From contig NC_092338.1 in the NCBI RefSeq assembly GCF_046630445.1, forward strand, positions 339,101,001 through 339,165,000: a DNA stretch of 64,000 nt, written 5' to 3'. Position 1 is the stretch's first letter, and the number at the start of each line of letters is the position of its first letter. This document shows positions 35,383 through 47,632 of this stretch, in pieces. Source of the DNA: Rutidosis leptorrhynchoides (taxonomy: Eukaryota > Streptophyta > Magnoliopsida > Asterales > Asteraceae). The notes below the pieces were generated by a model that made no database searches, was not told the DNA's origin, and saw nothing but the letters and a program-made list of their open reading frames with translations. Made by a program: the position numbers and the translations under genes.

Positions 35383-37321
35383 AAATTGCCCGAACCAGGA
35401 GAACACGAATGGACAAGGCCGCGGAAGAGTTTTCAATATTAATGCGGCAGAGGTACAGGAAGACCCGGAGCTTGTTACGGGTACGTTTCTTATTGACAAT
35501 AAATCTGCTTACGTTTTATTTGATTCGGGTGCGGATAGAAGCTATATGAGTAGAGATTTTTGTGCTAAATTAAGTTGTCCATTGACGCCTTTGGATAGTA
35601 AATTTTTACTCGAATTAGCAAATGGTAAATTAATTTCAGCAGATAATATATGTCGGAATCGAGAAATTAAACTGGTTAGCGAAACATTTAAGATTGATTT
35701 GATACCAGTAGAGTTAGGGAGTTTTGATGTGATAATCGGTATGGACTGGTTGAAGGAAGTGAAAGCAGAGATCGTCTGTTACAAAAATGCAATTCGCATT
35801 ATACGAGAAAAAGGAAAACCCTTAATGGTGTACGGAGAAAAGGGCAACACGAAGCTACATCTTATTAGTAATTTGAAGGCACAAAAACTAATAAGAAAAG
35901 GTTGCTATGCTGTTCTAGCACACGTCGAGAAAGTACAAACTGAAGAAAAGAGCATCAATGATGTTCCCATTGCAAAAGAATTTCCCGATGTATTTCCGAA
36001 AGAATTACCGGGATTACCCCCACATCGATCCGTTGAATTTCAAATAGATCTTGTACCAGGAGCTGCACCAATAGCTCGTACTCCTTACAGACTCGCACCC
36101 AGCGAGATGAAAGAACTGCAAAGCCAATTACAAGAACTTTTAGAGCGTGGTTTCATTCGACCAAGCACATCACCGTGGGGAGCTCCTGTTTTGTTTGTCA
36201 AGAAGAAAGATGGTACATTCAGGTTGTGTATCGACTACCGAGAGTTAAACAAACTTACCATCAAGAACTGCTACCCACTACCGAGAATCGACGACTTATT
36301 TGATCAACTACAAGTCTCGTCTATTTATTCAAAGATTGACTTACGTTCCGGGTATCATCAAATGCGGGTGAAAGAAGATGATATTCCAAAGACTGCTTTC
36401 AGAACACGTTACGGTCATTACGAGTTTATGGTCATGCCATTTGGTTTAACTAATGCACCAGCTGTGTTCATGGACCTTATGAACCGAGTGTGTGGACCAT
36501 ACCTTGACAAGTTTGTCATTGTTTTCATTGATGACATACTTATTTACTCAAAGAATGACCAAGAACACGGTGAACATTTGAGAAAGGTGTTAGAAGTATT
36601 GAGGAAGGAAGAATTGTACGCTAAGTTTTCAAAGTGTGCATTTTGGTTGGAAGAAGTTCAATTCCTCGGTCACATAGTGAACAAAGAAGGTATTAAGGTG
36701 GATCCGGCAAAGATAGAAACTGTTGAAAAGTGGGAAACCCCGAAAACTCCGAAACACATACGCCAGTTTTTAGGACTAGCTGGTTACTACAGAAGGTTCA
36801 TCCAAGACTTTTCCAGAATAGCAAAACCCTTGACTGCATTAACGCATAAAGGGAAGAAATTTGAATGGAATGATGAACAAGAGAAAGCGTTTCAGTTATT
36901 GAAGAAAAAGCTAACTACGGCACCTATATTGTCATTGCCTGAAGGGAATGATGATTTTGTGATTTATTGTGATGCATCAAAGCAAGGTCTCGGTTGTGTA
37001 TTAATGCAACGAACGAAGGTGATTGCTTATGCGTCTAGACAATTGAAGATTCACGAACAAAATTATACGACGCATGATTTGGAATTACGCGCGGTTGTTT
37101 TTGCATTAAAGACTTGGAGGCACTACTTATATGGGGTCAAAAGTATTATATATACCGACCACAAAAGTCTTCAACACATATTTAATCAGAAACAACTGAA
37201 TATGAGGCAGCGTAGGTGGATTGAATTATTGAATGATTACGACTTTGAGATTCGTTACCACCCGGGGAAGGCAAATGTGGTAGCCGATGCCTTGAGCAGG
37301 AAGGACAGAGAACCCATTTGA
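35371..37321 (+). CDS. Pol of element C: protease, reverse transcriptase, RNase H
   Basis: The frame follows the Gag frameshift and is open from 35357. The protease active site is DSGA (35522). Reverse transcriptase runs from about [12 protein letters not shown] to the RNase H linker, with the catalytic FIDDIL at 36525-36542. RNase H has CDAS, the E in HDLELRA, TDHKS and DALSR. Sequence and order are those of chromoviruses (Tekay/Del). It ends at TGA 37319-37321, in frame with the downstream integrase, where a CGA-to-TGA change is the simplest explanation. The enzyme core motifs are otherwise intact. Confidence 0.9.
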
Positions 37322-38329
37322 GTAAAATCTATGAATATAATGATTCATAATAACCTTACTACTCAAATAAAGGAGGCGCAACAAGGAGTTTTAAAAGAGG
37401 GAAATTTAAAGGATGAAATACCCAAAGGATCAGAGAAGCATCTTAATATTCGGGAAGACGGAACCCGGTATAGGGCTGAAAGGATTTGGGTACCAAAATT
37501 TGGAGATATGAGAGAAATGGTACTTAGAGAAGCTCATAAAACCAGATACTCAATACATCCTGGAACGGGGAAGATGTACAAGGATCTCAAGAAACATTTT
37601 TGGTGGCCGGGTATGAAAGCCGATGTTGCTAAATACGTAGGAGAATGTTTGACGTGTTCTAAGGTCAAAGCTGAGCATCAAAAACCATCAGGTCTACTTC
37701 AACAACCCGAAATCCCGGAATGGAAATGGGAAAACATTACCATGGATTTCATCACTAAATTGCCAAGGACTGCAATTGGTTTTGATACTATTTGGGTAAT
37801 AGTTGATCGTCTCACCAAATCGGCACACTTCCTACCAATAAGAGAAGATGACAAGATGGAGAAGTTAGCACGACTGTATTTGAAGGAAGTTGTCTCCAGA
37901 CATGGAATACCAATCTCTATTATCTCTGATAGGGATGGCAGATTTATTTCAAGATTCTGGCAGACATTACAGCAAGCATTAGGAACTCGTCTAGACATGA
38001 GTACTGCCTATCATCCACAAACTGATGGGCAGAGCAAAAGGACGATACAAACGCTTGAAGACATGCTACGAGCATGTGTTATTGATTTCGGAAACAGTTG
38101 GGATCGACATCTACCGTTAGCAGAATTTTCCTACAACAACAGCTACCATTCAAGCATTGAGATGGCGCCGTTTGAAGTACTTTATGGTAGAAAGTGCAGG
38201 TCTCCGATTTGTTGGAGTGAAGTGGGGGATAGACAGATTACGGGTCTGGAGATTATACAAGAAACTACCGAGAAGATCATCCAAATTCAACAACGGTTGA
38301 AAACCGCCCAAAGTCGACAAAAGAGCTAA
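37322..38329 (+). CDS. Pol of element C: integrase (active-site change)
   Basis: Continues the pol frame. The HHCC zinc-binding part spans [10 protein letters not shown] to CLTCSKVK. The catalytic core has MDF, then SDRDGRF; the position 36 residues after the second Asp, where the D,D(35)E glutamate should be, reads Lys (GQSKRTIQ). GAA to AAA explains it. Without this Glu the integrase should be catalytically dead. TAA at 38327-38329 interrupts the frame before the C-terminal domain. Confidence 0.88.
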   Translation, partial: VKSMNIMIHNNLTTQIKEAQQGVLKEGNLKDEIPKGSEKHLNIREDGTRYRAERIWVPKFGDMREMVLREAHKTRYSIHPGTGKMYKDLKKHFWWPGMKADVAKYVGECLTCSKVKAEHQKPSGLLQQPEIPEWKWENITMDFITKLPRTAIGFDTIWVIVDRLTKSAHFLPIREDDKMEKLARLYLKEVVSRHGIPISIISDRDGRFISRFWQTLQQALGTRLDMSTAYHPQTDGQSKRTIQTLEDMLRACVIDFGNSWDRHLPLAEFSYNNSYHSSIEMAPFEVLYGRKCRSPICWSEVGDRQITGLEIIQETTEKIIQIQQRLKTAQSRQKS

Positions 38330-38809
38330 ACTGACATTAAAAGAAAAGATATAGAATTTGAAATTGGAGAGATGGTCATGCTTAAAGTTGCACCTTGGAA
38401 AGGCGTTGTTCGATTTGGTAAACGAGGGAAATTAAATCCAAGGTATATTGGACCATTCAAGATTATTGATCGTGTCGGACCAGTAGCTTATCGACTAGAG
38501 TTACCTCAACAACTCGTGGCTGTACATAACACTTTCCACGTCTCGAATTTGAAGAAATGTTTTGCTAAAGAAGATCTCACTATTCCGTTAGATGAAATCC
38601 AAATCAACGAAAAACTTCAATTCATCGAAGAACCCGTCGAAATAATGGATCGTGAGGTTAAAAGACTTAAACAAAACAAGATACCAATTGTTAAGGTTCG
38701 ATGGAATGCTCGTAGAGGACCCGAGTTCATCTGGGAGCGTGAAGATCAGATGAAGAAGAAATACCCGCATCTATTTCCAGAAGATTCGTCAACACCTTCA
38801 ACAGCTTAA
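38330..38809 (+). CDS. Pol of element C: integrase C-terminus and chromodomain
   Basis: Same frame as the upstream pol, open to TAA at 38807. It has the GPF/Y-type module ([19 protein letters not shown]) and [10 protein letters not shown] chromodomain follows, from about [14 protein letters not shown] to [15 protein letters not shown]. Chromodomains target chromoviruses to chromatin. The WE(R)ED part is conserved. Confidence 0.88.
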   Translation, partial: TDIKRKDIEFEIGEMVMLKVAPWKGVVRFGKRGKLNPRYIGPFKIIDRVGPVAYRLELPQQLVAVHNTFHVSNLKKCFAKEDLTIPLDEIQINEKLQFIEEPVEIMDREVKRLKQNKIPIVKVRWNARRGPEFIWEREDQMKKKYPHLFPEDSSTPSTA

Positions 38810-38844
38810 AATTTCGGGACGAAATTTATTTAACGGGTAGGTAC
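38809..38844 (+). promoter_or_regulatory. Hairpin and polypurine-tract region of element C
   Basis: AAATTTCG-GGA-CGAAATTT (38809-38827), then TTAACGGGTAGGTAC directly before the 3' LTR. The tract is not purely purine. Its first 16 bases including the first T of the LTR also occur upstream of gag (34081-34096). Confidence 0.75.
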
Positions 38845-41800
38845 TGTAGTGACCCGAACTTTTCCATGTTTATATATATTAATTGAGATTGATATTTACA
38901 TGATTAAATGTTTCCAACATGTTAAGCAATCAAACTTGTTAAGACTTGATTAATTGAAATAGGTTTCATATAGACAATTGACCACCCAAGTTGACCGGTG
39001 ATTCACGAACGTTAAAACTTGTAAAAACTATATGATGACATATATATGGTTATATATATAGTTAACATGATATTATGATAAGTAAACATATCATTAAGTA
39101 TATTAACAATGAACTACATATGTAAAAACAAGACTACTAACTTAATGATTTTGAAACGAGACATATATGTAACGATTATCGTTGTAACTACATTTAATGT
39201 ATATATATCATATTAAGAGATATTCGTACATCATAATATCATGATAATATAATAATTTAAAATCTCTTTTGATATTATAAACATTGGGTTAACAACATTT
39301 AACAAGATCGTTAACCTAAAGGTTTCAAAACAACATTTACATGTAACGACTAACGATGACTTAACGACTCAGTTAAAATGTATATACATGTAGTGTTTTA
39401 ATATGTATTCATACACTTTTGAAAGACTTCAAGACACTTATCAAAATACTTCTACTTAACAAAAATGCTTACAATTACATCCTCGTTCAGTTTCATCAAC
39501 AATTCTACTCGTATGCACCCGTATTCGTACTCGTACAATACACAGCTTTTAGATGTATGTACTATTGGTATATACACTCCAATGATCAGCTCTTAGCAGC
39601 CCATGTGAGTCACCTAACACATGTGGGAACCATCATTTGGCAACTAGCATGAAATATCTCATAAAATTACAAAAATATGAGTAATCATTCATGACTTATT
39701 TACATGAAAACAAAATTACATATCCTTTATATCTAATCCATACACCAACGACCAAAAACACCTACAAACACTTTCATTCTTCAATTTTCTTCATCTAATT
39801 GATCTCTCTCAAGTTCTATCTTCAAGTTCTAAGTGTTCTTCATATATTTTACAAGTTCTAGTTACATAAAATCAAGAATACTTTCAAGTTTGCTAGCTCA
39901 CTTCCAATCTTGTAAGGTGATCATCCAACCTCAAGAAATCTTTGTTTCTTACAGTAGGTTATCATTCTAATACAAGGTAATAATCATATTCAAACTTTGG
40001 TTCAATTTCTATAACTATAACAATCTTATTTCAAGTGATGATCTTACTTGAACTTGTTTTCGTGTCATGATTCTGCTTCAAGAACTTCGAGCCATCCAAG
40101 GATCCGTTGAAGCTAGATCCATTTTTCTATTTTCCAGTAGGTTTATCCAAGGAACTTAAGGTAGTAATGATGTTCATAACATCATTCGATTCATACATAT
40201 AAAGCTATCTTATTCGAAGGTTTAAACTTGTAATCACTAGAACATAGTTTAGTTACTTCTAAACTTGTTCGCAAACAAAAGTTAATCCTTCTAACTTGAC
40301 TTTTAAAATCAACTAAACACATGTTCTATATCTATATGATATGCTAACTTAATGATTTAAAACCTGGAAATACGAAAAACACCGTAAAACCGGATTTACG
40401 CCGTCGTAGTAACACCGCAGGCTGTTTTGGGTTAGTTAATTAAAAACTATGATAAACTTTATTAAAAGTTGTTATTCTGAGAAAATGATTTTTATTATGA
40501 ACATGAAACTATATCCAAAAATTATGGTTAAACTCAAAGTGGAAGTATGTTTTCTAAAATGGTCATCTAGACGTCGTTCTTTCGACTGAAATGACTACCT
40601 TTACAAAAACGACTTGTAACTTATTTTTCCGACTATAAACCTATACTCTTTCTGTTTAGATTCATAAAATAGAGTTCAATATGAAACCATAGCAATTTGA
40701 TTCACTCAAAACGGATTTAAAATGAAGAAGTTATGGGTAAAACAAGATTGGATAATTTTTCTCATTTTAGCTACGTGAAAATTGGTAACAAATCTATTCC
40801 AACCATAACTTAATCAACTTGTATTGTATATTATGTAATCTTGAGATACCATAGACACGTATACAATGTTTCGACCTATCATGTCGACACATCTATATAT
40901 ATTTCGGAACAACCATAGACACTCTATATGTGAATGTTGGAGTTAGCTATACAGGGTTGAGGTTGATTCCAAAATATATATAGTTTGAGTTGTGATCAAT
41001 ACTGAGATACGTATACACTGGGTCATGGATTGATTCAAGATAATATTTATCGATTTATTTCTGTACATCTAACTGTGGACAACTAGTTGTAGGTTACTAA
41101 CGAGGACAGCTGACTTAATAAACTTAAAACATCAAAATATATTAAAAGTGTTGTAAATATATTTTGAACATACTTTGATATATATGTATATATTGTTATA
41201 GGTTCGTGAATCAACCAGTGGCCAAGTCTTACTTCCCGACGAAGTAAAAATCTGTGAAAGTGAGTTATAGTCCCACTTTTAAAATCTAATATTTTTGGGA
41301 TGAGAATACATGCAAATTTTATAAATGATTTACAAAATAGACACAAGTACGTGAAACTACATTCTATGGTTGAATTATCGAAATCAAATATGCCCCTTTT
41401 TATTAAGTCTGGTAATCTAAGAATTAGGGAACAGACACCCTAATTGACGCGAATCCTAAAGATAGATCTATTGGGCCTAACAAACCCCATCCAAAGTACC
41501 GGATGCTTTAGTACTTCGAAATTTATATCATATCCGAAGGGTGTCCCGGAATGATGGGGATATTCTTATATATGCATCTTGTTAATGTCGGTTACCAGGT
41601 GTTCACCATATGAATGATTTTTATCTCTATGTATGGGATGTGTATTGAAATATGAAATCTTGTGGTCTATTATTATGATTTGATATATATAGGTTAAACC
41701 TATAACTCACCAACATTTTTGTTGACGTTTTAAGCATGTTTATTCTCAGGTGATTATTAAGAGCTTCCGCTGTCGCATACTTAAATAAGGACGAGATTTG

Positions 41801-42092
41801 GAGTCCATGCTTGTATGATATTGTGTAAAAACTGCATTCAAGAAACTTATTTTGTTGTAACATATTTGTATTGTAAACCATTATGTAATGGTCGTGTGTA
41901 AACAGGATATTTTAGATTATCATTATTTGATAATCTACGTAAAACTTTTTAAACCTTTATTGATGAAATAAAGGTTATGGTTTATTTTAAAATGAATGCA
42001 GTCTTTGAAAAACGTCTCATATAGAGGTCAAAACCTCGCAACGAAATCAATTAATATGGAACGTTTTTAATCAATAAGAACGGGACATTTCA
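38845..42092 (+). mobile_element. Element C 3' LTR
   Basis: 3248 bp, nearly identical to the 5' LTR, with scattered single-base differences and one 2-base indel. It is followed by TSD AACGT (42093-42097). Confidence 0.95.
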
Positions 42093-42097
42093 AACGT

Positions 42098-43167
42098 ACT
42101 TTTACCAGGTCTGCGTGCCTGTTGATTTGGGGCTATGTTGCCCATAAATAATCTCCTTTTGGTACTATGTGGGTTATCGTACCCGTTTGCTTGTTATTCT
42201 ACTTATTAAGCATGTCACCTATTTTGGCGTTATGATTACCTTTTCTTTGTCTTAGTTTGGCCCTCCTTTATTCAAGCACAAGCACTTATTTACTTGTAGA
42301 ATATGCCCTCTCGCATATTTCTTAAATTTGACAAGTGTTCCCCCCGGGGGTACTTTGCAATAGCTTCGATAATCTCCTGGGTTACCTTTTGCTTATTGCT
42401 AAAGTTTTATGGGCATTCCTTTTGGGAATATCTTGCAATAGCTTTGGTATACCTCTTGGATTACCTCTTGCTTATTGCTAAAGTTTTATAAGTATTCCTC
42501 TTGGGAATACCTTGCAATAGCTTCGGTATACCTCTTGGGTTACCTCTTGCTTATTGCTAAAATTTTATAAGTATTCCTCTTGGGAATATCTTGCAATAGC
42601 TTCGGTATACCTCTTGGGTTACCTCTTGCTTATTGCTAAATTTTTTATAAGTATTCCTCTTGGGAATACCTTGCAATAGCTTCGGTATACCTCTTGGGTT
42701 ACCTCTTGCTTATTGCTAAATTTTTATAAGTATTCCTCTTGGGAATATCTTGCAATAGCTTCGGTATACCTCTTGGGTTACCTCTTGCTTATTGCTAAAG
42801 TTTTTATAAGTATTCCTCTTGGGAATATCTTGCAATAGCTTCAGTATACCTCTTGGGTTACCTCTTGCTTATTGCTAAAATTTTTATAAGTATTCCTCTT
42901 GGGAATATCTTGCAATAGCTTCGGTATACCTCTTGGGTTACCTCTTGCTTATTGCTAAAGTTTTTATAAGTATTCCTCTTGGGAATATCTTGCAATAGCT
43001 TCGGTATACCTCTTGGGTTACCTCTTGCTTATTGCTATAAGTATTACAACACTCAAGATTGATGTTTCCAAAAGATGGTAGGATTTCATTAAAATTCCTT
43101 GTGGTAGGAAGCGTATAAGTTTCAACTATCCATTACAAATTTTCCCACTTACATGCAACTAGAAATC
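42098..43167 (-). mobile_element. Element T 3' untranslated region
   Basis: Lies between the end of T pol (stop at 43168-43170) and the C insertion. It is dominated by the 80-bp tandem array listed below. No gene; the open frame at 42303-42491 is a by-product of the repeats. Confidence 0.65.
42335..43050. repeat. 80-bp tandem array in Tat 3' UTR
   Basis: About nine copies of a 79-80 bp unit containing GGGAATATCTTGCAATAGC and ACCTCTTGCTTATTGCTAAA. Spacings measured between GGGAAT starts are 79, 80, 79, 80, 80 and 80. The first one or two units are more diverged. Tat-lineage elements are known to carry such 3' UTR arrays, which can seed satellite DNA. Confidence 0.92.
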
Positions 43168-45317
43168 TAGGAATAGAACTTTCGAAGGTTTACCCCATTC
43201 CAGGTTCTGGGGATCTGTTTCCCTTCTGTAGTTTCGAGCTTGTATGAACCGTTCCCGAAAGCTTCAGAGATTACGTACGGACCTTCCCAAGTAGGACCCA
43301 TCTTTCCTTCGTATTCGACTTTGCTAGTGCTGTTGAGCCTTAGGACATAATCTCCGACCTTGTATACCGATGGTTTGACTCGCTTGTTGTAATACCTTAC
43401 GATCTTTTTCTTGTATGCTGCTTCTCTAATTAGCGCAGCTTCTCTCTTTCTTCCATGAGGTCAAGATTGAGACGGAGATTCTCCTCATTTTCTTCGAGGT
43501 TTGCGGTCCTATTGGTTAATACTTGTATCTCCGCGGGCAATACCGCCTCAGTTCCGTAAACCAAACTGTAAGGGGTTTCTCCGTTACTCCTTTTGGGTGT
43601 GGTTCGGTGATCCCATAGGACCAGGGGGAGTTCTTCCATCCATCCTTGGTGACATTTACCTAAACATTTCTCTAGACCTTTTAAGATATCCCTGTTGGTT
43701 ACTTCCACCTGTCCGTTCCCTTGTGGGTGGTAAACGGATGTAAAGGTTTGCTTTATCTGTAGCTTTTCACAGAACCCTGGAAAGATACCTTCGGCGAATT
43801 ATTTTCCATTATCCGAAATGATTTCTTGGGGTATGCCAAACCGACACACGATGTGTTCCCAAACAAACTTTTCTATTTGTTTCCCTGTCGTGGTGATTAA
43901 TGGTTTTACTTCCGTCCACTTGGTGAAGTAGTCTATCGCAACCACCAGCCATTTGTAACCTCCTGGTGCTTTTGTGAGTGGACATACTAGATCTATGCCC
44001 CATTTTGAGAAGGGCCACGCTGATAACACCGATATCATGGCTCACAGGTTCGTAAGAGCATGACTGTATCTTCGTGCATGGTTGGCCAATAATACCCCAT
44101 CCTTAGCATTTTTACCACTATTGACCTTGGTCCGGAATGAAGTCCACAGATACCTTCATGCATTTCTCTGATGATCATCGAAGCTTGGTTTGGTCCGACA
44201 CAGCAAAGCCACGGGGTGAGGAAAGATTTCCTGTACAAGGCTCCGTTCATTATCTTGTATGACGGTGCTTTGATCCGGATCTTTCTTGCTTCTTTTTTAT
44301 CCTCGGGTAAGATTCCGAGCTCCAAATATTCCTTTAATGGCTTCATCCACGTGTTTTCTTCTTCGATGATTAAGTCGTGGACTTCTTGAGCTTCGATGGA
44401 CCTTTTTTCTAATACTTCGACCAACACTTCCTTCACCAGGTGTGCGAAGGTGATAGAAGCTAATTTGCTCAGAGCATCTGCTTTTTTATTCTGACTTCTT
44501 CTTACATGCTCTATTATGAAGCTTCTGAAGCTCTCTACAAGTTCCCTGACCTTTGATAGATAAAGTTGTATGATTGGCTATCTTGCTTCGAAGATACCTA
44601 TGACTTGGTTCGCCACTAGTTGTGAGTCTACGAAGGCTTGTAAGTGCTCAATTTTCATCTCCTTTGCTATTCTGAGCCTAGCGAGCAGAGCTTCGTATTC
44701 TGCTTCGTTATTAGTTGTGCTGAACTCGAAACGAAGCGCATAAGTAAACTCTTGTCCCTCTGGGTTGATTAGCATAAGTCCTTCCCCTGAGCCATCAGAG
44801 CTGGAAGCTCCATCGGTGAACAGTTTCCATTCCTTCGTTTCAACAGTCGGGGTGATAATTTGCGCGAAAGTGGAGTTGTTTTCTTCGCCTGTCCCCGTTG
44901 TTTCTGCCATGAAGTCTGCTAGTACTTGAGCTTTGATTGAATGGCGAGCTTGGAAGTCGATGTCATGTTCCCCGAGCTCTATTGCCCATTTGGCCATTCT
45001 TCCCGACTTTTCTGGCTTCATAAGAACCTGTCTAATTTGCTTGTTAGTTAACACAATGATAGGATGGGCTTGGAAGTACCTCCGTAGCTTCCTTGCGGTG
45101 TGGACTAGGGCAAGCATGAGCTTTTCGAGCTCTGGGTAGTTGACTTCTGCACCCTGTAGAACTCGGCTTACGAAATATATCGGGACCTGTATCCTTTCAC
45201 GTTCTGCCACTAGTACCGCGCTGATGCACTCCTTGGACGTTTCTAGGTAGAGATATAGTGTCTCTCCCATCTTCGGTGATGTCAGGGTTGGCAGATTAGC
45301 TATGTGTGCTTTCATTT
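43168..45317 (-). pseudogene. Tat-lineage pol remnant: two RNase H domains and integrase (element T)
   Basis: Minus-strand reading from 45315. First comes the RT-linked RNase H relic (LTSPKMGETLYLYLETSKE to ADFMAE). Next is a second, archaeal-type RNase H with LFTDGASS, NNEAEYEAL and FVDSQL, a hallmark of Tat elements. A TAG at 44578 interrupts it, and the frame continues into KKADALSKLAS. The integrase has HEGICGLHSG...CEPC, the core with GIDLVCPL, ISDNGK and the intact Glu in GNGQVEVTNRD, then a C-terminal GPYVISEAFGNG. Breaks: frameshift near 44037, TAA at 43799, frameshift near 43435. The 5' end, including the RT catalytic site, is removed by element D. Confidence 0.88.
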
Positions 45318-45734
45318 TGATGTGATAAAACCGACCTTTAAATTTTACAACTAAACTAACTAATAAATATTATCACACTACGGGCAACTGGTCCCGATCG
45401 TGCAGCAATAGATACTGGCAAGTCAAGTTCGTTCCACAGGGAGAAGCGTATTCAAAAATCTAACAACAATTAATTATACTAAAAAGTGGGGGTTTTGGAT
45501 TAGGAATTTATATTTAGCAAAATAATAATAAAATATAACTTAGTCTTAAATTAATTAAACTACTTATTAATAAAAATTACAACATTACAAGATTAATTCA
45601 TTAAGTGTAATCGTGAATCAAATGAGATTTCAATATTATAATAATTATGGATTAAACAAATTTAAAGTAATATTAAAAGATTTAATTAAAACTTAAAATT
45701 TAAACTAAAATCATACAGTACTGTATCTACACTT

Positions 45735-45768
45735 ACGCGTTCCGCGTGTATATATACGCGTTCCGCGT
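45735..45768. promoter_or_regulatory. Paired palindromes in the extra segment of D LTR copy 1
   Basis: ACGCG-TTC-CGCGT at 45735-45747 and again at 45756-45768, 21 bases apart, each a perfect 5-bp inverted repeat. This is a second instance of the motif type also seen at 46981-47017. Confidence 0.6.
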
Positions 45769-46980
45769 ATGTTATATTCGATGTGACAAAACAGTACGTA
45801 TTAAGACTGAAGGAGATTGATTTATATTTTAATTTTTCTGAATAATAATAGGTAAAAATAATAATAATAATTTGCAATATATAATTGGGAGTGTTTACTT
45901 AAATATTTCACCTCTAGATCCATGGATTATTTTAATTTTAAGTCCTATTAAAATGTTTTAGTATACAACTTTATATTTTCTTTCGAATATATAAAGTTTC
46001 AACTAACTAAATTAAATCTAATTTTAATTTGATCTTATTTAGATAGTTTACTATTCCTCAAGTATTTAAATTGAGACCTAACCTAGTTTTTGACTTTCGC
46101 CAAAACTCAAATCATAACGGTTTTCCTTTTTACAGTTTTCACTATTATATAACTAATGATATCACCCGAACCACCAAACCTTATTTCTAAATTAGTGTTA
46201 ATAACTTATTCATAGGTTCGTCTAAATCACTTGTAGTGTTGAACCTTAATTTATATCAATAGAAATAACCTTCGCTATTTATATCTAACAAATTAAGTGA
46301 TAAGGATTAAATATCTAATCATATAACAATGGTTCTTTTAGCTAGGCTCAATGTTAAAAATACTTAAGTTACATTTTAATATTTACGAATGATAACAATC
46401 CATTTCACTAGGGCTCTACATCTAAGAAAACACTATGGGAATTTACTAACTAATCATGATAATGATACGGGAGTAAAAATAATAATACATAAACATAAAC
46501 ATAATAATAAGTAACAATGACAATAATAAAAATGAAAGTAACAAACTTACAAAAGGTCTTCAATTTAATGATTACAAATGGTAGAAAATGGACATGAAAG
46601 CACCCGTGCACACGAACAATAATACCCGTACAATACTGAAACTATCCTATTTGAACTTGAAAATAAATATGGGATTGAACAACTATCAGGGATAAATAAT
46701 ATGAAGTGTATGAGATAATTAATTATTGACAGTAGGTATTATATTTTTCTTCCGTATGTTGACTACCTACTGTCTCTAACTAAAACTATCTAACTACTTA
46801 CCCTCTTTTCATAACCGCAGCTCCTTTTCTTTATACTCCAATCTTGAGATTTAGTTAATATTATTTTATTTAAAGTAAATCTTGAGAGCTGTAAATATTC
46901 TTGATCCAGCTGAAAGTTATCTTTAAATATATTAAAGTGCACAACCCATGTGAAATTGGAATCTAAATCTGGTCGAAAAA

Positions 46981-47017
46981 CTACACGTTTCACGTAGATA
47001 GGTACGCGTTTCGCGTA
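46981..47017. promoter_or_regulatory. Paired palindromes in D LTR (also 49008-49044 and 51035-51071)
   Basis: CTACACG-TTT-CACGTAG (46981-46997) and TACGCG-TTT-CGCGTA (47003-47017), centres 21 bases apart. The third array copy reads CTACGCATTTCGCGTAG, so the original was probably a full CpG palindrome that decayed differently in each copy. Confidence 0.65.
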
Positions 47018-47377
47018 AGGTATCTTCATGAAAGTTGTAGATTTTTGAGTTAGGGGCATCTGGACACCGGATTCGCCTATTTTCGAGTCCGTATGATTTA
47101 GTTATGATTTTTTTCGTGCATGCGCGTAGATTTCATGATTTCGATCATTTTAACTTGTAGTCTTGAGGCGCGATGTTGTACTCTTTTGTTGCTCATTAGA
47201 AATCTTCATTTTATCTTTATTTTGATATTTATATCATTGAAAATCCATAATAACATTTCATTCGATGCTTTGAACATTTTAACCAATTATAAATCGAAAA
47301 CTACTCGAATACACATAAAATTATAACATTTGGGACTGATATTGCGACTAAGAATATGCATATATTAAGCAATATCA

Positions 47378-47632
47378 AATTACCCCACACTTGAACGTTG
47401 GTTGTCCTCAAGCAATAATAACTTTTTAATAGAGATTGAACAACTATCAGGGATAAATAATACGGAGTGTATGAGATAATTAATTATTGACAGTAGGTAT
47501 TATATTTTTCTTCCGTATGTTGACAACCTACTGTCTCTAACTAAAACTATCTAACTACTTACCCTCTTTTCATAAATGCAGCTCCTTTTCTTTATACTCC
47601 AATCTTGAGATTAAGTTAACACTCCCACTAAC
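47378..47632 (-). promoter_or_regulatory. Polypurine tract and 3' stub of D (repeated at 49405-49659; parent at 51432)
   Basis: On the minus strand GAGGACAA is followed by TTCAAGTGTGGGGTAATT directly before TGATATTG. This 'caagtgtgggg' context is typical of the 3' end of Athila/Tat elements. Its presence inside the array shows that internal sequence was duplicated with the LTR. Confidence 0.7.

Larger units (their letters stand above)
28997..42092 (+). mobile_element. Complete Tekay-type Ty3/gypsy chromovirus with extra 5' ORFs (element C)
   Basis: 13.1 kb with perfect TSD AACGT. Order: LTR, primer site, acidic ORF, F-box ORF, hairpin, gag, protease, RT, RNase H, integrase, chromodomain, hairpin plus polypurine tract, LTR. 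It is inserted just downstream of the stop codon of T's antisense gene. The coding region is broken in several places, so this copy cannot make all its own proteins. Confidence 0.92.

Noticed and set aside
42335..43050. Regular repeats resembling a CRISPR array
   Set aside because: The whole 80-bp unit repeats without unique spacers, and the context is a plant retrotransposon.
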